The notes under the pieces: model-generated
What the model saw: only the letters and a program-made list of their open reading frames with translations
Database searches by the model: none
Told to the model about the DNA's origin: nothing
Made by a program: the position numbers and the translations under genes
Shown: piece after piece, positions 17,289 to 24,610 of the stretch
Layout of the letters: each line of letters opens with the position of its first letter
How positions within the stretch are numbered: position 1 is the stretch's first letter
Assembly: GCA_902611405.1 (NCBI GenBank)
Contig: CACLZL010000004.1
Location: forward strand, 43,402 to 107,401
Reading direction: 5' to 3'
Origin: an uncultured Pelagibacteraceae bacterium
GTDB taxonomy: Bacteria > Pseudomonadota > Alphaproteobacteria > Pelagibacterales > Pelagibacteraceae
DNA: 64,000 bases

Positions 17289-18617
17289 CTAGCTCCAAGG
17301 AAACGGACTGTTCGAAGTAGGGTGAAGTTCTCCCTTCTCGTAACGGTTGAATCTAAATGGTTTTAACAAATCACTTTCAGTACCAAGAATTTCTTTTGCA
17401 ACAAGCTCGCCAACACCGATCATTTTGTAACCATGATTTGCATCTGCAATCATGTAAACATTTTCAAAAAATCTGTCAAAGATTGGAAACGAGTCTGGTG
17501 TCATACATCCAAGACCACCGGAAGGTCCTTTTCTATATAAATCAGATTTACCTTCAAATCTTTTTTGACAATGAGCTAATGCTGAGCACCACATTTCACT
17601 AAATGCATCTGTCGTTTGATACTCAGGTGAATCCAAACCATAAGGATCAACGTTAACTTGATCAAAATGTTTTTTAACTATGTAAGGAGATGTTCCACCT
17701 TGTACTCCTAAACCTTCAATATCAGGTTTGTAATAAATTCCCCAAATTTTATCTGTAATTAATTTTTTTGTTTTGTCTGAATATAATGGAGCTGTAGAGT
17801 CTACGTGAACTACAGGTGGTTGTTTACCATCATTTGTTTTTAAAAAATCTGGCTCAACTCCAATAACTCCTTCTTGTAAAAACCAATATGTCCACATGTC
17901 AGTCTCATGCATCTTACCGTCTTTACCTAAAATATTTGCAGTCTTTGGTAGTTCTAGCATGTTCCAAAAATCTCTTGCCCATGGACCTGCACCAATCACT
18001 ACTTGTTCACACTCAATGTTTCCTTTATTAGTTTCGACACCAGTAACCGCTTGACTATTACTTCCTCTTTTAAAACCTGTTACTTTTACACCTTTCATTA
18101 CTTGAACACCATTCGAAGTAGATTTGTTTTCTAGTGCTTTAATAGAATCCTTGTTAAATGCATATCCGCCTTTCTTTTCATGAAGAACAGATGTTATACC
18201 TTGAGCTTGCCAATCATCAAAAATACCTTTCATGTAATTCGCACAATCTTTTTCACCTTCTATAAAATCCGATTCATAGCCAATTGCTTTTTGTTGCTCG
18301 TAAATACTTGCAACATCTTTATGCATTACCTCGGGTGATATTTGTAAATAACCAACAGGATTATATTTAAATGCTTTAGGATCACTCTCCCAAACAGAAA
18401 CGGAGTGAGCCATCAATTCTCTCATTGCTGGTTGAAAATAATTATTTCTTACTACACCGCACGCAATTCCACTTGCACCAGCAGCTGTATCTTTTTTTTC
18501 TAATACAATTATGTCACCTGGATTTTTATATGTTTCTGAAAGTTTCCAAGCTGTACTTAGACCATGTATTCCACCACCGATTATCACTACTTTAGCTTTC
18601 GAAGGCAATGTCGTCAT
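17289..18617 (-). CDS. FAD-dependent amine oxidoreductase (DAO family, sarcosine oxidase beta-like)
   Basis: A 442-residue flavoprotein. The ADP-binding motif VVIIGGGIHGLSTAWKLSE opens the protein, GASGIACGVVRNNYF follows, and a C-terminal GGLGCMTPDSFPIFDR / ANHGYKMIGVGELVA segment completes the DAO fold. Relatives oxidise N-methyl amino acids (sarcosine, dimethylglycine, N-methylglutamate). It has no GcvT domain, unlike the dimethylglycine dehydrogenase at 60706. It is first in the leftward operon with the GS homologue and mgs-like trio, 63 bp upstream of them, so N-methylglutamate or a related N-methyl amino acid is a reasonable substrate guess. Confidence 0.8.
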   Translation of the reverse strand: MTTLPSKAKVVIIGGGIHGLSTAWKLSETYKNPGDIIVLEKKDTAAGASGIACGVVRNNYFQPAMRELMAHSVSVWESDPKAFKYNPVGYLQISPEVMHKDVASIYEQQKAIGYESDFIEGEKDCANYMKGIFDDWQAQGITSVLHEKKGGYAFNKDSIKALENKSTSNGVQVMKGVKVTGFKRGSNSQAVTGVETNKGNIECEQVVIGAGPWARDFWNMLELPKTANILGKDGKMHETDMWTYWFLQEGVIGVEPDFLKTNDGKQPPVVHVDSTAPLYSDKTKKLITDKIWGIYYKPDIEGLGVQGGTSPYIVKKHFDQVNVDPYGLDSPEYQTTDAFSEMWCSALAHCQKRFEGKSDLYRKGPSGGLGCMTPDSFPIFDRFFENVYMIADANHGYKMIGVGELVAKEILGTESDLLKPFRFNRYEKGELHPTSNSPFPWS

Positions 18618-18649
18618 AACAAAACATTATTTTTTGGCAGGGACAATTA

Positions 18650-18670
18650 ATATAATTTTTTATAGAACTA
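18650..18670 (-). promoter_or_regulatory. Candidate promoter/operator element before the amine oxidoreductase operon
   Basis: On the minus strand the sequence reads TAGTTCTATAAAAAATTATA, ending about 33 bp before the start codon at 18617. Closely similar boxes (TTCTAAAAAATATATATA) lie in the same orientation before the TMAO demethylase gene (21467-21484) and before the sox operon (39732-39749). It may be an AT-rich core promoter or a shared operator; the sequence alone cannot decide. Confidence 0.4.
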
Positions 18671-18717
18671 AAAATTATATATAAAAAATAGATACTTAAA
18701 TTTTCATTTAAAAATGG

Positions 18718-19068
18718 CTAATAACTTATGTTTTTTAAAGTTACTAAATAATCATTAAACTCTTTTATAAATGATTCACTTGGCATTATATTTTTTATTC
18801 TCTGGTCTGCTGAAGTTTTTTCAAGTCTAAAGAATCCTTTCTCACAAGCCTCTGTAATTATCAAAGCTGATTTAGGTCGAGAGGTTTTGAAAAGTTTTGT
18901 TTTTAATTCTTCTACTGATAATTTTTTACCTTCTTTATAAGCTGACATTACTAGCAACATCATATGATAATGGGATGGTGATTTTCTAAAAAAATAATTA
19001 CTCGATGTATGAGATTGCCTCATTTGATCTTCCCAAAAATCTAATAGCGTTTTCTTTTCTTTTGGCAT
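18718..19068 (-). CDS. Small winged-helix (MarR-like) protein
   Basis: A 116-residue protein. Residues about 48-105 fit a winged helix: KKLSVEELKTKLFKTSRPKS (recognition region), then TEACEKGFFRLEKTSADQRIKNIMPS, which resembles the MarR wing with its D-x-R motif. The N-terminal helices are short. It starts 5 bp after the TMAO demethylase stop, so it is co-transcribed and could be its regulator (inference). The downstream gap to 18617 (100 bp) is very AT-rich and holds the promoter region of the next operon plus weak AT-only hairpins. Confidence 0.65.
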   Translation of the reverse strand: MPKEKKTLLDFWEDQMRQSHTSSNYFFRKSPSHYHMMLLVMSAYKEGKKLSVEELKTKLFKTSRPKSALIITEACEKGFFRLEKTSADQRIKNIMPSESFIKEFNDYLVTLKNISY

Positions 19069-19073
19069 AGCTA

Positions 19074-21413
19074 TTAAGCTTTGACTCTCGATTTAGATGG
19101 ATCATAAAAAGGATAACCAACTACTTTTGCACCAATTCTTTTCTGATGACCGTCAATTTTACCAATCTCTACACCAGTACCGATCTCAGAGTATTGAACG
19201 TCTATTCTACAAAGTGCAATATTTTTATTTAAAGTAGAGGATAAGCAACCACTTGTAATTATACCAATTTGAGATCTTCCAATATGAACACAGTCTCCAT
19301 GACCAGCTATCTCTTTACCAGCAAGTTCTAATCCTACTAATTTTTTTTGAGGGTTTGCCTTTCTTTTAATTAATTCCTCTTTACCAATGAAATCTTCCTC
19401 TTTTGTTTTCAATGGAACAGCAAAACCTATGCCAGCTTCAAAGGGATCTTGTTCACCGTCAAACTCAGCACCAAATAAAATTAAACCTGCTTCAATTCTA
19501 AGTTTATCTAGAGCTGCAAACCCAGCTGGAATAAGTCCATCATCTTTACCCGCTTCCATTAATTTATCCCAAACTTCTGGTGCATGTTTTGGATGACACC
19601 ATATCTCGTAGCCTAACTCACCAGTATAACCAGTTCTTGAAACAATTAATGGTATTCCTTGAAGTTCTTCTATTCTACAAATTGTAAATCTAAACCAGCC
19701 CAACTCATCTATCGAAGGCTGTGTTGGTGGTGTAAAAATTATTTTTTTTAAAATTTCTCTACTTTTAGGACCTTGCAAAGATACATTACTAATTTGGTCA
19801 GTAGAGTTTTTAACAATAGCATTAAAATTCTTTTTTTTTGCAATTTCTTTAAGCCACTCACCACCATACTCATCTCCACATATCCACCTAAAACCTGTTT
19901 CGCTTAATTTTAAAAGAGTTCCATCATCAAACATCATTCCATTTTCGTAACACATTGCGGAATATACAACCTGTCCAACAGAAAGTTTTTTTATATTCCT
20001 TGTAAGAGTGTAGTTCATTAACTCTTCAGCATCAGGACCAATTATTTCAAATTTTCTTAGTGATGATAGATCAATTAATACAGCATCATTTCTGCAAGCA
20101 TTGTACTCATTAACTAATCCATGTTTAGTGTAATCATTTGGAAGCCAAAAGCCTCTAGCATCAACAAAGTTTCTAGTTAATTTTGAAGTTCTTTCATAAA
20201 AGCCAGAATTTCTAGTAAGTTTATTTTCAGAGTCTGTTTTCATTCTAAAACCAAATGACTTTCTAAATTCTTTATTTTTGTCATAAGTTCTAACAAATAT
20301 ATTAGTAGGATTCCATGAATTACACGGATCTATATCACTTGGACATGCAGTTGTTCCTATTGTTAAATCTTTTAAAGCCTTAAACATTACATAGTCACCA
20401 GGTCTTGAATAAGATTCATCAGAAATAACAGAATTTAATCCTCCAGCAGAAGTGTTAAAAAATAAATTAATTGCATGCCAACCTTTTTGTTTCTGAACAC
20501 CGTATTTTGACATACTTTCAGTTAAATTATCTGAACAATTTGGATGACCAAAATATCCTGCGTCTTCATAATATTTAGATGTACATGCTAGATTAAAAGT
20601 ATCGTGTTTACCTACAGTATCTCTTATAACTTCAACAAGAGGCTCATGGTCTGTATCATAAAATTTAGAGTGTAATCCAGGTCCAGGAAAAGTATTTCCC
20701 ATAAATGTTCTAGTGGTTTGCCAGTCTAATCCCTTTTCAATCCCTTTTTCTAATTTTTTTGTATCAAATGCTACGAAGTCAGAACACTGTCTTCCAGTTG
20801 GACTAATTACCTGAATATAATCTCCTTCTTTTACCTGGTAAGATATAGAAGTTTCTTTATTTATGTTTTCTTCATACAGAGGTTCAAATACAGGATCTGG
20901 TATTACATTTAGTTCTTTATCATTTATGATTTTAAATCTCTTGATAAAAATCGTTAAATCACTTGGAGGATTTTGATTTGTTATATCCATATCATCGCTA
21001 GGTGCAGCAAAAATAGCAAAACATTTATCTTTTGATTTAAATTTCATGCTTTCTCCCGCTTTAGTATCGAGATCAAATATGATTGAAGATTTAGAGTCTG
21101 AAATATTTAAGTTTCTTTTTTTTAATTGATAATTTGTTGCTAATATCGTTTCATCTTTACCATTAAGAATATTTCTAATTAAATTTTTTTTATTGTTTGA
21201 TTTTAAATTTAAAATTCCAACATCAGATTTACCATCTTTGTTAAAACAAATTATTTCACAAATTTGATTACCCTCATTATTAATAATTTCTAATTCATCA
21301 TCAGGAAAAATTTGAAAAGCAGTAAGAGCACCACCATTAACAACATGTCTTTCAACTCCAGGTGGTAAAATATTTAAACCAGGGTATTTAATATCTTTAC
21401 TTGTTCCTAACAT
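19074..21413 (-). CDS. tdm: Trimethylamine N-oxide demethylase
   Basis: A 779-residue two-domain protein. The N-terminal half is a DUF1989-type domain (GDYIQVISPTGRQCSDFVAFD, GHPNCSDNLTES, TTACPSDIDPCNSWNPTN) whose cysteines are candidate zinc ligands. The C-terminal half is a GcvT-type tetrahydrofolate domain (RNDAVLIDLSSLRKFEIIGP, VSLQGPKSREIL, SRTGYTGELGYEIW, LRIEAGLILFGAE). This fusion is characteristic of Tdm, which cleaves TMAO to dimethylamine and formaldehyde, with the GcvT part able to capture formaldehyde on THF. It is divergent from the TMAO-type binding protein gene, and Tmm lies 8 kb away, completing the TMA-to-dimethylamine route. Confidence 0.9.
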   Translation of the reverse strand: MLGTSKDIKYPGLNILPPGVERHVVNGGALTAFQIFPDDELEIINNEGNQICEIICFNKDGKSDVGILNLKSNNKKNLIRNILNGKDETILATNYQLKKRNLNISDSKSSIIFDLDTKAGESMKFKSKDKCFAIFAAPSDDMDITNQNPPSDLTIFIKRFKIINDKELNVIPDPVFEPLYEENINKETSISYQVKEGDYIQVISPTGRQCSDFVAFDTKKLEKGIEKGLDWQTTRTFMGNTFPGPGLHSKFYDTDHEPLVEVIRDTVGKHDTFNLACTSKYYEDAGYFGHPNCSDNLTESMSKYGVQKQKGWHAINLFFNTSAGGLNSVISDESYSRPGDYVMFKALKDLTIGTTACPSDIDPCNSWNPTNIFVRTYDKNKEFRKSFGFRMKTDSENKLTRNSGFYERTSKLTRNFVDARGFWLPNDYTKHGLVNEYNACRNDAVLIDLSSLRKFEIIGPDAEELMNYTLTRNIKKLSVGQVVYSAMCYENGMMFDDGTLLKLSETGFRWICGDEYGGEWLKEIAKKKNFNAIVKNSTDQISNVSLQGPKSREILKKIIFTPPTQPSIDELGWFRFTICRIEELQGIPLIVSRTGYTGELGYEIWCHPKHAPEVWDKLMEAGKDDGLIPAGFAALDKLRIEAGLILFGAEFDGEQDPFEAGIGFAVPLKTKEEDFIGKEELIKRKANPQKKLVGLELAGKEIAGHGDCVHIGRSQIGIITSGCLSSTLNKNIALCRIDVQYSEIGTGVEIGKIDGHQKRIGAKVVGYPFYDPSKSRVKA

Positions 21414-21466
21414 TTTAATTTTTAAATATTGTTATATTTTTTATCATCATTTTTATTGTTTAAATA

Positions 21467-21484
21467 TATATATATTTTTTAGAA
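21467..21484 (-). promoter_or_regulatory. Shared AT-rich element upstream of tdm
   Basis: The minus-strand sequence TTCTAAAAAATATATATA is an exact 18-base match to 39732-39749, which lies upstream of the sox operon in the same orientation relative to its gene. It ends about 53 bp before the tdm start. The region 21414-21555 is the divergent control region for tdm and the binding-protein gene. Low complexity weakens the case. Confidence 0.4.
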
Positions 21485-21512
21485 CTAATAATTCTTTACC
21501 TACCTATTTGTT

Positions 21513-21555
21513 TTGTCATAGACTATTAAATATTAATATTAATAGAGGGGTATAC
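21513..21555 (+). promoter_or_regulatory. Possible promoter and ribosome site for tmoX
   Basis: TTGTCA (21513-21518) and TATTAA (21537-21542) are separated by 18 bp, giving a plausible sigma-70 promoter with a very short leader. AGAGGGG (21544-21550) then lies 5 bp before ATG 21556. The ribosome site is convincing; the promoter is a weak call in AT-rich DNA. Confidence 0.35.
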
Positions 21556-22500
21556 ATGAAAAAAATAATATCATTACTATCTGCTCTAGTGATTTCTGTT
21601 GTAAGTTTTGCGGGAATTTCTAACGCTGATAGCAAGAAGCCTATCGTTATCCCAACTCATAACTGGTCAAGCCAAATTGTAATGGCTTATGTTATTGGGG
21701 GGATTTTCGAAAGTATGGGTAATAACGTTAAGTATGTTAACGCTGACTCACAAGCCGTTTATGAGTCAATTAGAATTGGAGATGTAACTATATCTCACGA
21801 GGTATGGGAATCTGCATTTGGTAAATCTTTTACTACTGCTTTGGATAAAGGTGGTTTATTAGATTGGGGTGATCATGAAGCAAGAACTCTTGAGGATATG
21901 GGATATCCAAACTGGGTTGCTGAAAAAGGATTATGCCCAGGTTTACCAGACTGGACAGCTTTAAAAAATCCAGATTGCGCTAAAAACTTTACAACACCTG
22001 ATTCACCAGATGGAAAAGGAAGAATGTTGGAAGGTCCGCAAACTTGGCATGGTGACTTAATTCCACAAAGGGTTGATGCACTAGGTTTAGGTGATTTATG
22101 GTGGGTTAAATTTGCTGGAAGTGCTGATGCACTTTGGGCAGAACTAGCTGCAGCTGAAAAAGAAGGAAGAGGAACAATTATATTCAACTGGACGCCTAAC
22201 TTTACAGATGGTGCTGGTTTTACATTTATTGACTTCCCTCCATATACTGCTGGTTGCAGACCAGAAGATGGTGGTGATGGAAAATGTGGTTCTCCAGATG
22301 GTTATTTGAAAAAAGCCGTTCATGAGGATTTCCCAAAAACTCATCCTGATGCAGCAGCAACGTTTAAGAAAATGTCATTCTCTACAAGTCAAATTGGTGC
22401 AATGGCAGCTTTAGTTGACGTTGACAAAATGACTCACGAAGATGCAGCTAAAAAATGGTTAGCTGATAACGAGTCAGTTTGGAAAGCATTTACTAAATAA
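21556..22500 (+). CDS. tmoX: TMAO/glycine betaine-type ABC transporter substrate-binding protein
   Basis: A 314-residue periplasmic binding protein of the ProX/OpuAC class. The signal peptide ends at about Ala24 (GISNA-DS). The mature protein has aromatic residues typical of a quaternary-amine box: THNWSSQ, SHEVWES, MGYPNWVAEKG, GPQTWHGD, LGDLWWVKF and IFNWTPNF. I chose ATG 21556, preceded by AGAGGGG, rather than ATG 21508, which lacks a ribosome site and would add 16 residues before the signal peptide. Divergent to tdm, hence TMAO is the favoured ligand; betaine-like ligands remain possible. A strong terminator follows, as is common after abundant binding proteins. Confidence 0.85.
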   Translation: MKKIISLLSALVISVVSFAGISNADSKKPIVIPTHNWSSQIVMAYVIGGIFESMGNNVKYVNADSQAVYESIRIGDVTISHEVWESAFGKSFTTALDKGGLLDWGDHEARTLEDMGYPNWVAEKGLCPGLPDWTALKNPDCAKNFTTPDSPDGKGRMLEGPQTWHGDLIPQRVDALGLGDLWWVKFAGSADALWAELAAAEKEGRGTIIFNWTPNFTDGAGFTFIDFPPYTAGCRPEDGGDGKCGSPDGYLKKAVHEDFPKTHPDAAATFKKMSFSTSQIGAMAALVDVDKMTHEDAAKKWLADNESVWKAFTK

Positions 22501-22520
22501 GGATTAAAGTTAAAAATTTA

Positions 22521-22556
22521 AAATCTCCCCCAACTTGTTGGGGGGGATTTTTTTTT
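22521..22556 (+). terminator. Rho-independent terminator after tmoX
   Basis: CCCCCAA (22527-22533) pairs with TTGGGGG (22538-22544) around CTTG, and the stem extends outward to about 13 bp. A run of nine T residues follows (22548-22556). It should limit read-through from tmoX into the MORN gene and the rest of the transporter genes. Confidence 0.92.
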
Positions 22557-22581
22557 ATATGATTTTGTGTAAACTAAATTC

Positions 22582-22959
22582 ATGAAAAAATTTCTACTTT
22601 TTATATTATTAAGCTTTTTAATAAGTTCTTCTGCATTTGCACGTAGCACGGGCTGTAAAGAGGGTAATTGTGATAATGGCTATGGCAAGTGGGTTTACAC
22701 CGATAAAACCACTTATGAGGGGGAGTGGGTTTCTACAAAAAAAGAAGGACAAGGTGTAGAGACTTGGCCAAATGGATATATTTATAAAGGAGAATTTAAA
22801 AATAGTGTTTGGAGCGGAATTGGAACATTAAAATTTCCCGATGGCTCTACTTACGAAGGAGAGTGGGCGAACGGTTTTATGAATGGACAAGGAACATTTA
22901 CTTGGGCAGATGGAAAACAAAAATCAGGTATTTGGAAAAACGGTAAGTTACAAGAATAA
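22582..22959 (+). CDS. Exported MORN-repeat protein
   Basis: A 125-residue protein with a Sec signal peptide (MKKFLLFILLSFLISSSAFA, cleavage near residue 20) and at least four MORN-type repeats: YGKWVYTDKTTYEGEW, GQGVETWPNGYIYKGEF, GIGTLKFPDGSTYEGEW and GQGTFTWADGKQKSGIW. MORN repeats form beta-hairpin rods that bind lipids or proteins. It lies between the binding-protein and ATPase genes of the ABC transporter, beyond a terminator, and overlaps the next gene in TAATG. A direct role in transport is not supported by sequence. Confidence 0.85.
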   Translation: MKKFLLFILLSFLISSSAFARSTGCKEGNCDNGYGKWVYTDKTTYEGEWVSTKKEGQGVETWPNGYIYKGEFKNSVWSGIGTLKFPDGSTYEGEWANGFMNGQGTFTWADGKQKSGIWKNGKLQE

Positions 22960-23510
22960 TGTCAAAAGATAATTATATTAATAAAATAAAAGATTTACCT
23001 GAGTCTTTGAGACAATTTATTGGTCTTATATTTATTACTCTAATAGTAATTATATTTTTTGGTATTTTAAATGGAATTTTTGGCCAGGGTGACGATTTAG
23101 TGAAAAGAATGAAGTTAGAGGAAGAAAGAATTGCTGAAGAAAAAAAACTTAGTGAATTAATATCTAAATTACCTTCTGGAATATTGGTTTCATTTGATGG
23201 AACTGATCATTACAAATTAACAGATGAAGTATATGAGCAGGTCTGTAAAGCTACTAAGCTAATTCCTCAAAGAGCAATAATGGGTGCTAATTTCTTAAAT
23301 TTTAGAGCACATGAGCTTTATACAATTAATGGGAATAAAATTGATGAAACTTTTGTAGAGTGGGATCAAGAAAAAGGTAAATGTTTTGCAGGTTTTACAG
23401 TTAGTGGAAATAATGTAGGTGTTGATGAAAGTATTACTATAAGTGGAGAGGCTTTAAGTTTTTTAAGCACCGGAATAGATACAAGAGTTTATTTTATTAA
23501 AAATTTTTAA
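22959..23510 (+). CDS. Membrane-anchored protein of unknown function (183 aa)
   Basis: One transmembrane helix at about residues 20-42 (FIGLIFITLIVIIFFGILNGIFG) is followed by a charged, probably coiled stretch (KRMKLEEERIAEEKKLSEL) and a soluble domain of about 110 residues with two spaced Cys (EQVCKAT, KGKCFAG). It is translationally coupled to the MORN gene. The family is not recognised. The pair may act together at the envelope. The 65-bp gap that follows, before the ATPase gene, contains no obvious hairpin. Confidence 0.75.
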   Translation: MSKDNYINKIKDLPESLRQFIGLIFITLIVIIFFGILNGIFGQGDDLVKRMKLEEERIAEEKKLSELISKLPSGILVSFDGTDHYKLTDEVYEQVCKATKLIPQRAIMGANFLNFRAHELYTINGNKIDETFVEWDQEKGKCFAGFTVSGNNVGVDESITISGEALSFLSTGIDTRVYFIKNF

Positions 23511-23575
23511 CGAGGAAAGGCAACAATTATTAACATTTTAATTTTATAGAATTTAATATAACTTTAAAACAATTT

Positions 23576-24607
23576 ATGTCTGAGACTGTAATCAAATGCG
23601 AGTCGGTTTATAAAATTTTTGGAGAAAATGCCAAAAAGATGCTTGAAGAATCTAATGGCAATGTAGATGCAAAAACATTTCAGGAAAAAGGATGTATAGT
23701 TGGAGTTAATAATGCTTCTTTTGAAGTTGCAAAAGGAGAAATGTTAGTAGTGATGGGATTATCTGGCTCTGGTAAATCTACATTACTGAGATGCATATCA
23801 AGACTAACAGATGCAACAGGTGGAAAAATTTTCATAGAAGGTCAAGATTTACTTGAATTAAACAATAAAGAATTAATTGAGCTTAGAAGAAATAAAATGG
23901 GAATGGTGTTTCAAAGTTTTGCATTGTTACCTCATAAAACAGTAGTTGAAAACATTGCTTTCCCACTACAGATCAAAGGTACTAATACTGAAGATAGCAT
24001 TAACAGAGCAATGGAAATGGTAAAATTAGTTGGACTTGATGGAAGAGAAAACTATTTTCCTAGAGAACTTTCAGGGGGACAACAACAAAGAGTAGGGATT
24101 GCAAGATCATTAGCTGTAGAGCCCGATATATGGTTTTTAGATGAACCTTTTTCTGCTTTAGATCCATTGATTAGGAAAGAAATGCAAGATGAGTTTTTAA
24201 GACTTCAGGAAAAATTACAAAAAACAATCATGTTCATTACCCATGATTTTGATGAGGCATTAAAATTAGCTGATCGTATAGCAATTATGAAAGATGGTAT
24301 AATAGAACAATTAGATACACCCGCCAATATAGTATTAAATCCTGCAACTGAGTATGTAAGAAAGTTTACTGAAGAAGTCCCAAGAGAGAAAGTTTTGGTT
24401 ATTGAGGATGTAATGGATACTTCAAATAAAGATAACTTAGGAGATTTAAAGGTTTCAAAAGATGATATTATAGAAAATGTTGCAGAAAAAATTCTTACTC
24501 AAGAAAATATAGTAGGAGTAGTTGACTCGAACAATAATATTGTGGGTTCGATCAAACCTTCAAAGATAATTGATACAGTTTTTGGAGGAAGAAAAAACGG
24601 TAGTTAA
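23576..24607 (+). CDS. tmoW: Quaternary-amine ABC transporter ATP-binding protein (ProV/TmoW-like)
   Basis: A 343-residue ATPase. Walker A is GLSGSGKST (about residue 62), the signature LSGGQQQRVGIARSL is near 162, Walker B WFLDEPFSALDP is near 185 and the switch His follows (ITHDFDEA). An N-terminal extension of about 35 residues precedes the core, as in ProV/OpuAA. The C-terminal 80 residues look like a partial CBS region (ILTQENIVGVVDSNNNIVGSI), possibly an ionic-strength sensor. The permease gene starts 3 bp later. It is the only ABC ATPase in the window, although a second permease/binding-protein pair lies at 56253-58199. Confidence 0.92.
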   Translation: MSETVIKCESVYKIFGENAKKMLEESNGNVDAKTFQEKGCIVGVNNASFEVAKGEMLVVMGLSGSGKSTLLRCISRLTDATGGKIFIEGQDLLELNNKELIELRRNKMGMVFQSFALLPHKTVVENIAFPLQIKGTNTEDSINRAMEMVKLVGLDGRENYFPRELSGGQQQRVGIARSLAVEPDIWFLDEPFSALDPLIRKEMQDEFLRLQEKLQKTIMFITHDFDEALKLADRIAIMKDGIIEQLDTPANIVLNPATEYVRKFTEEVPREKVLVIEDVMDTSNKDNLGDLKVSKDDIIENVAEKILTQENIVGVVDSNNNIVGSIKPSKIIDTVFGGRKNGS

Positions 24608-24610
24608 AAT

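Noticed and set aside
21508..21555. Upstream in-frame ATG for tmoX adding 16 residues
   Set aside because: It has no ribosome site and the extension would precede a complete signal peptide; ATG 21556 has AGAGGGG in place.
24400..24607. Full CBS-pair sensor in the ABC ATPase
   Set aside because: Only one weak CBS-like stretch (VVDSNNNIVGSI) is visible; a complete pair as in OpuAA is not evident, so I describe it as partial.
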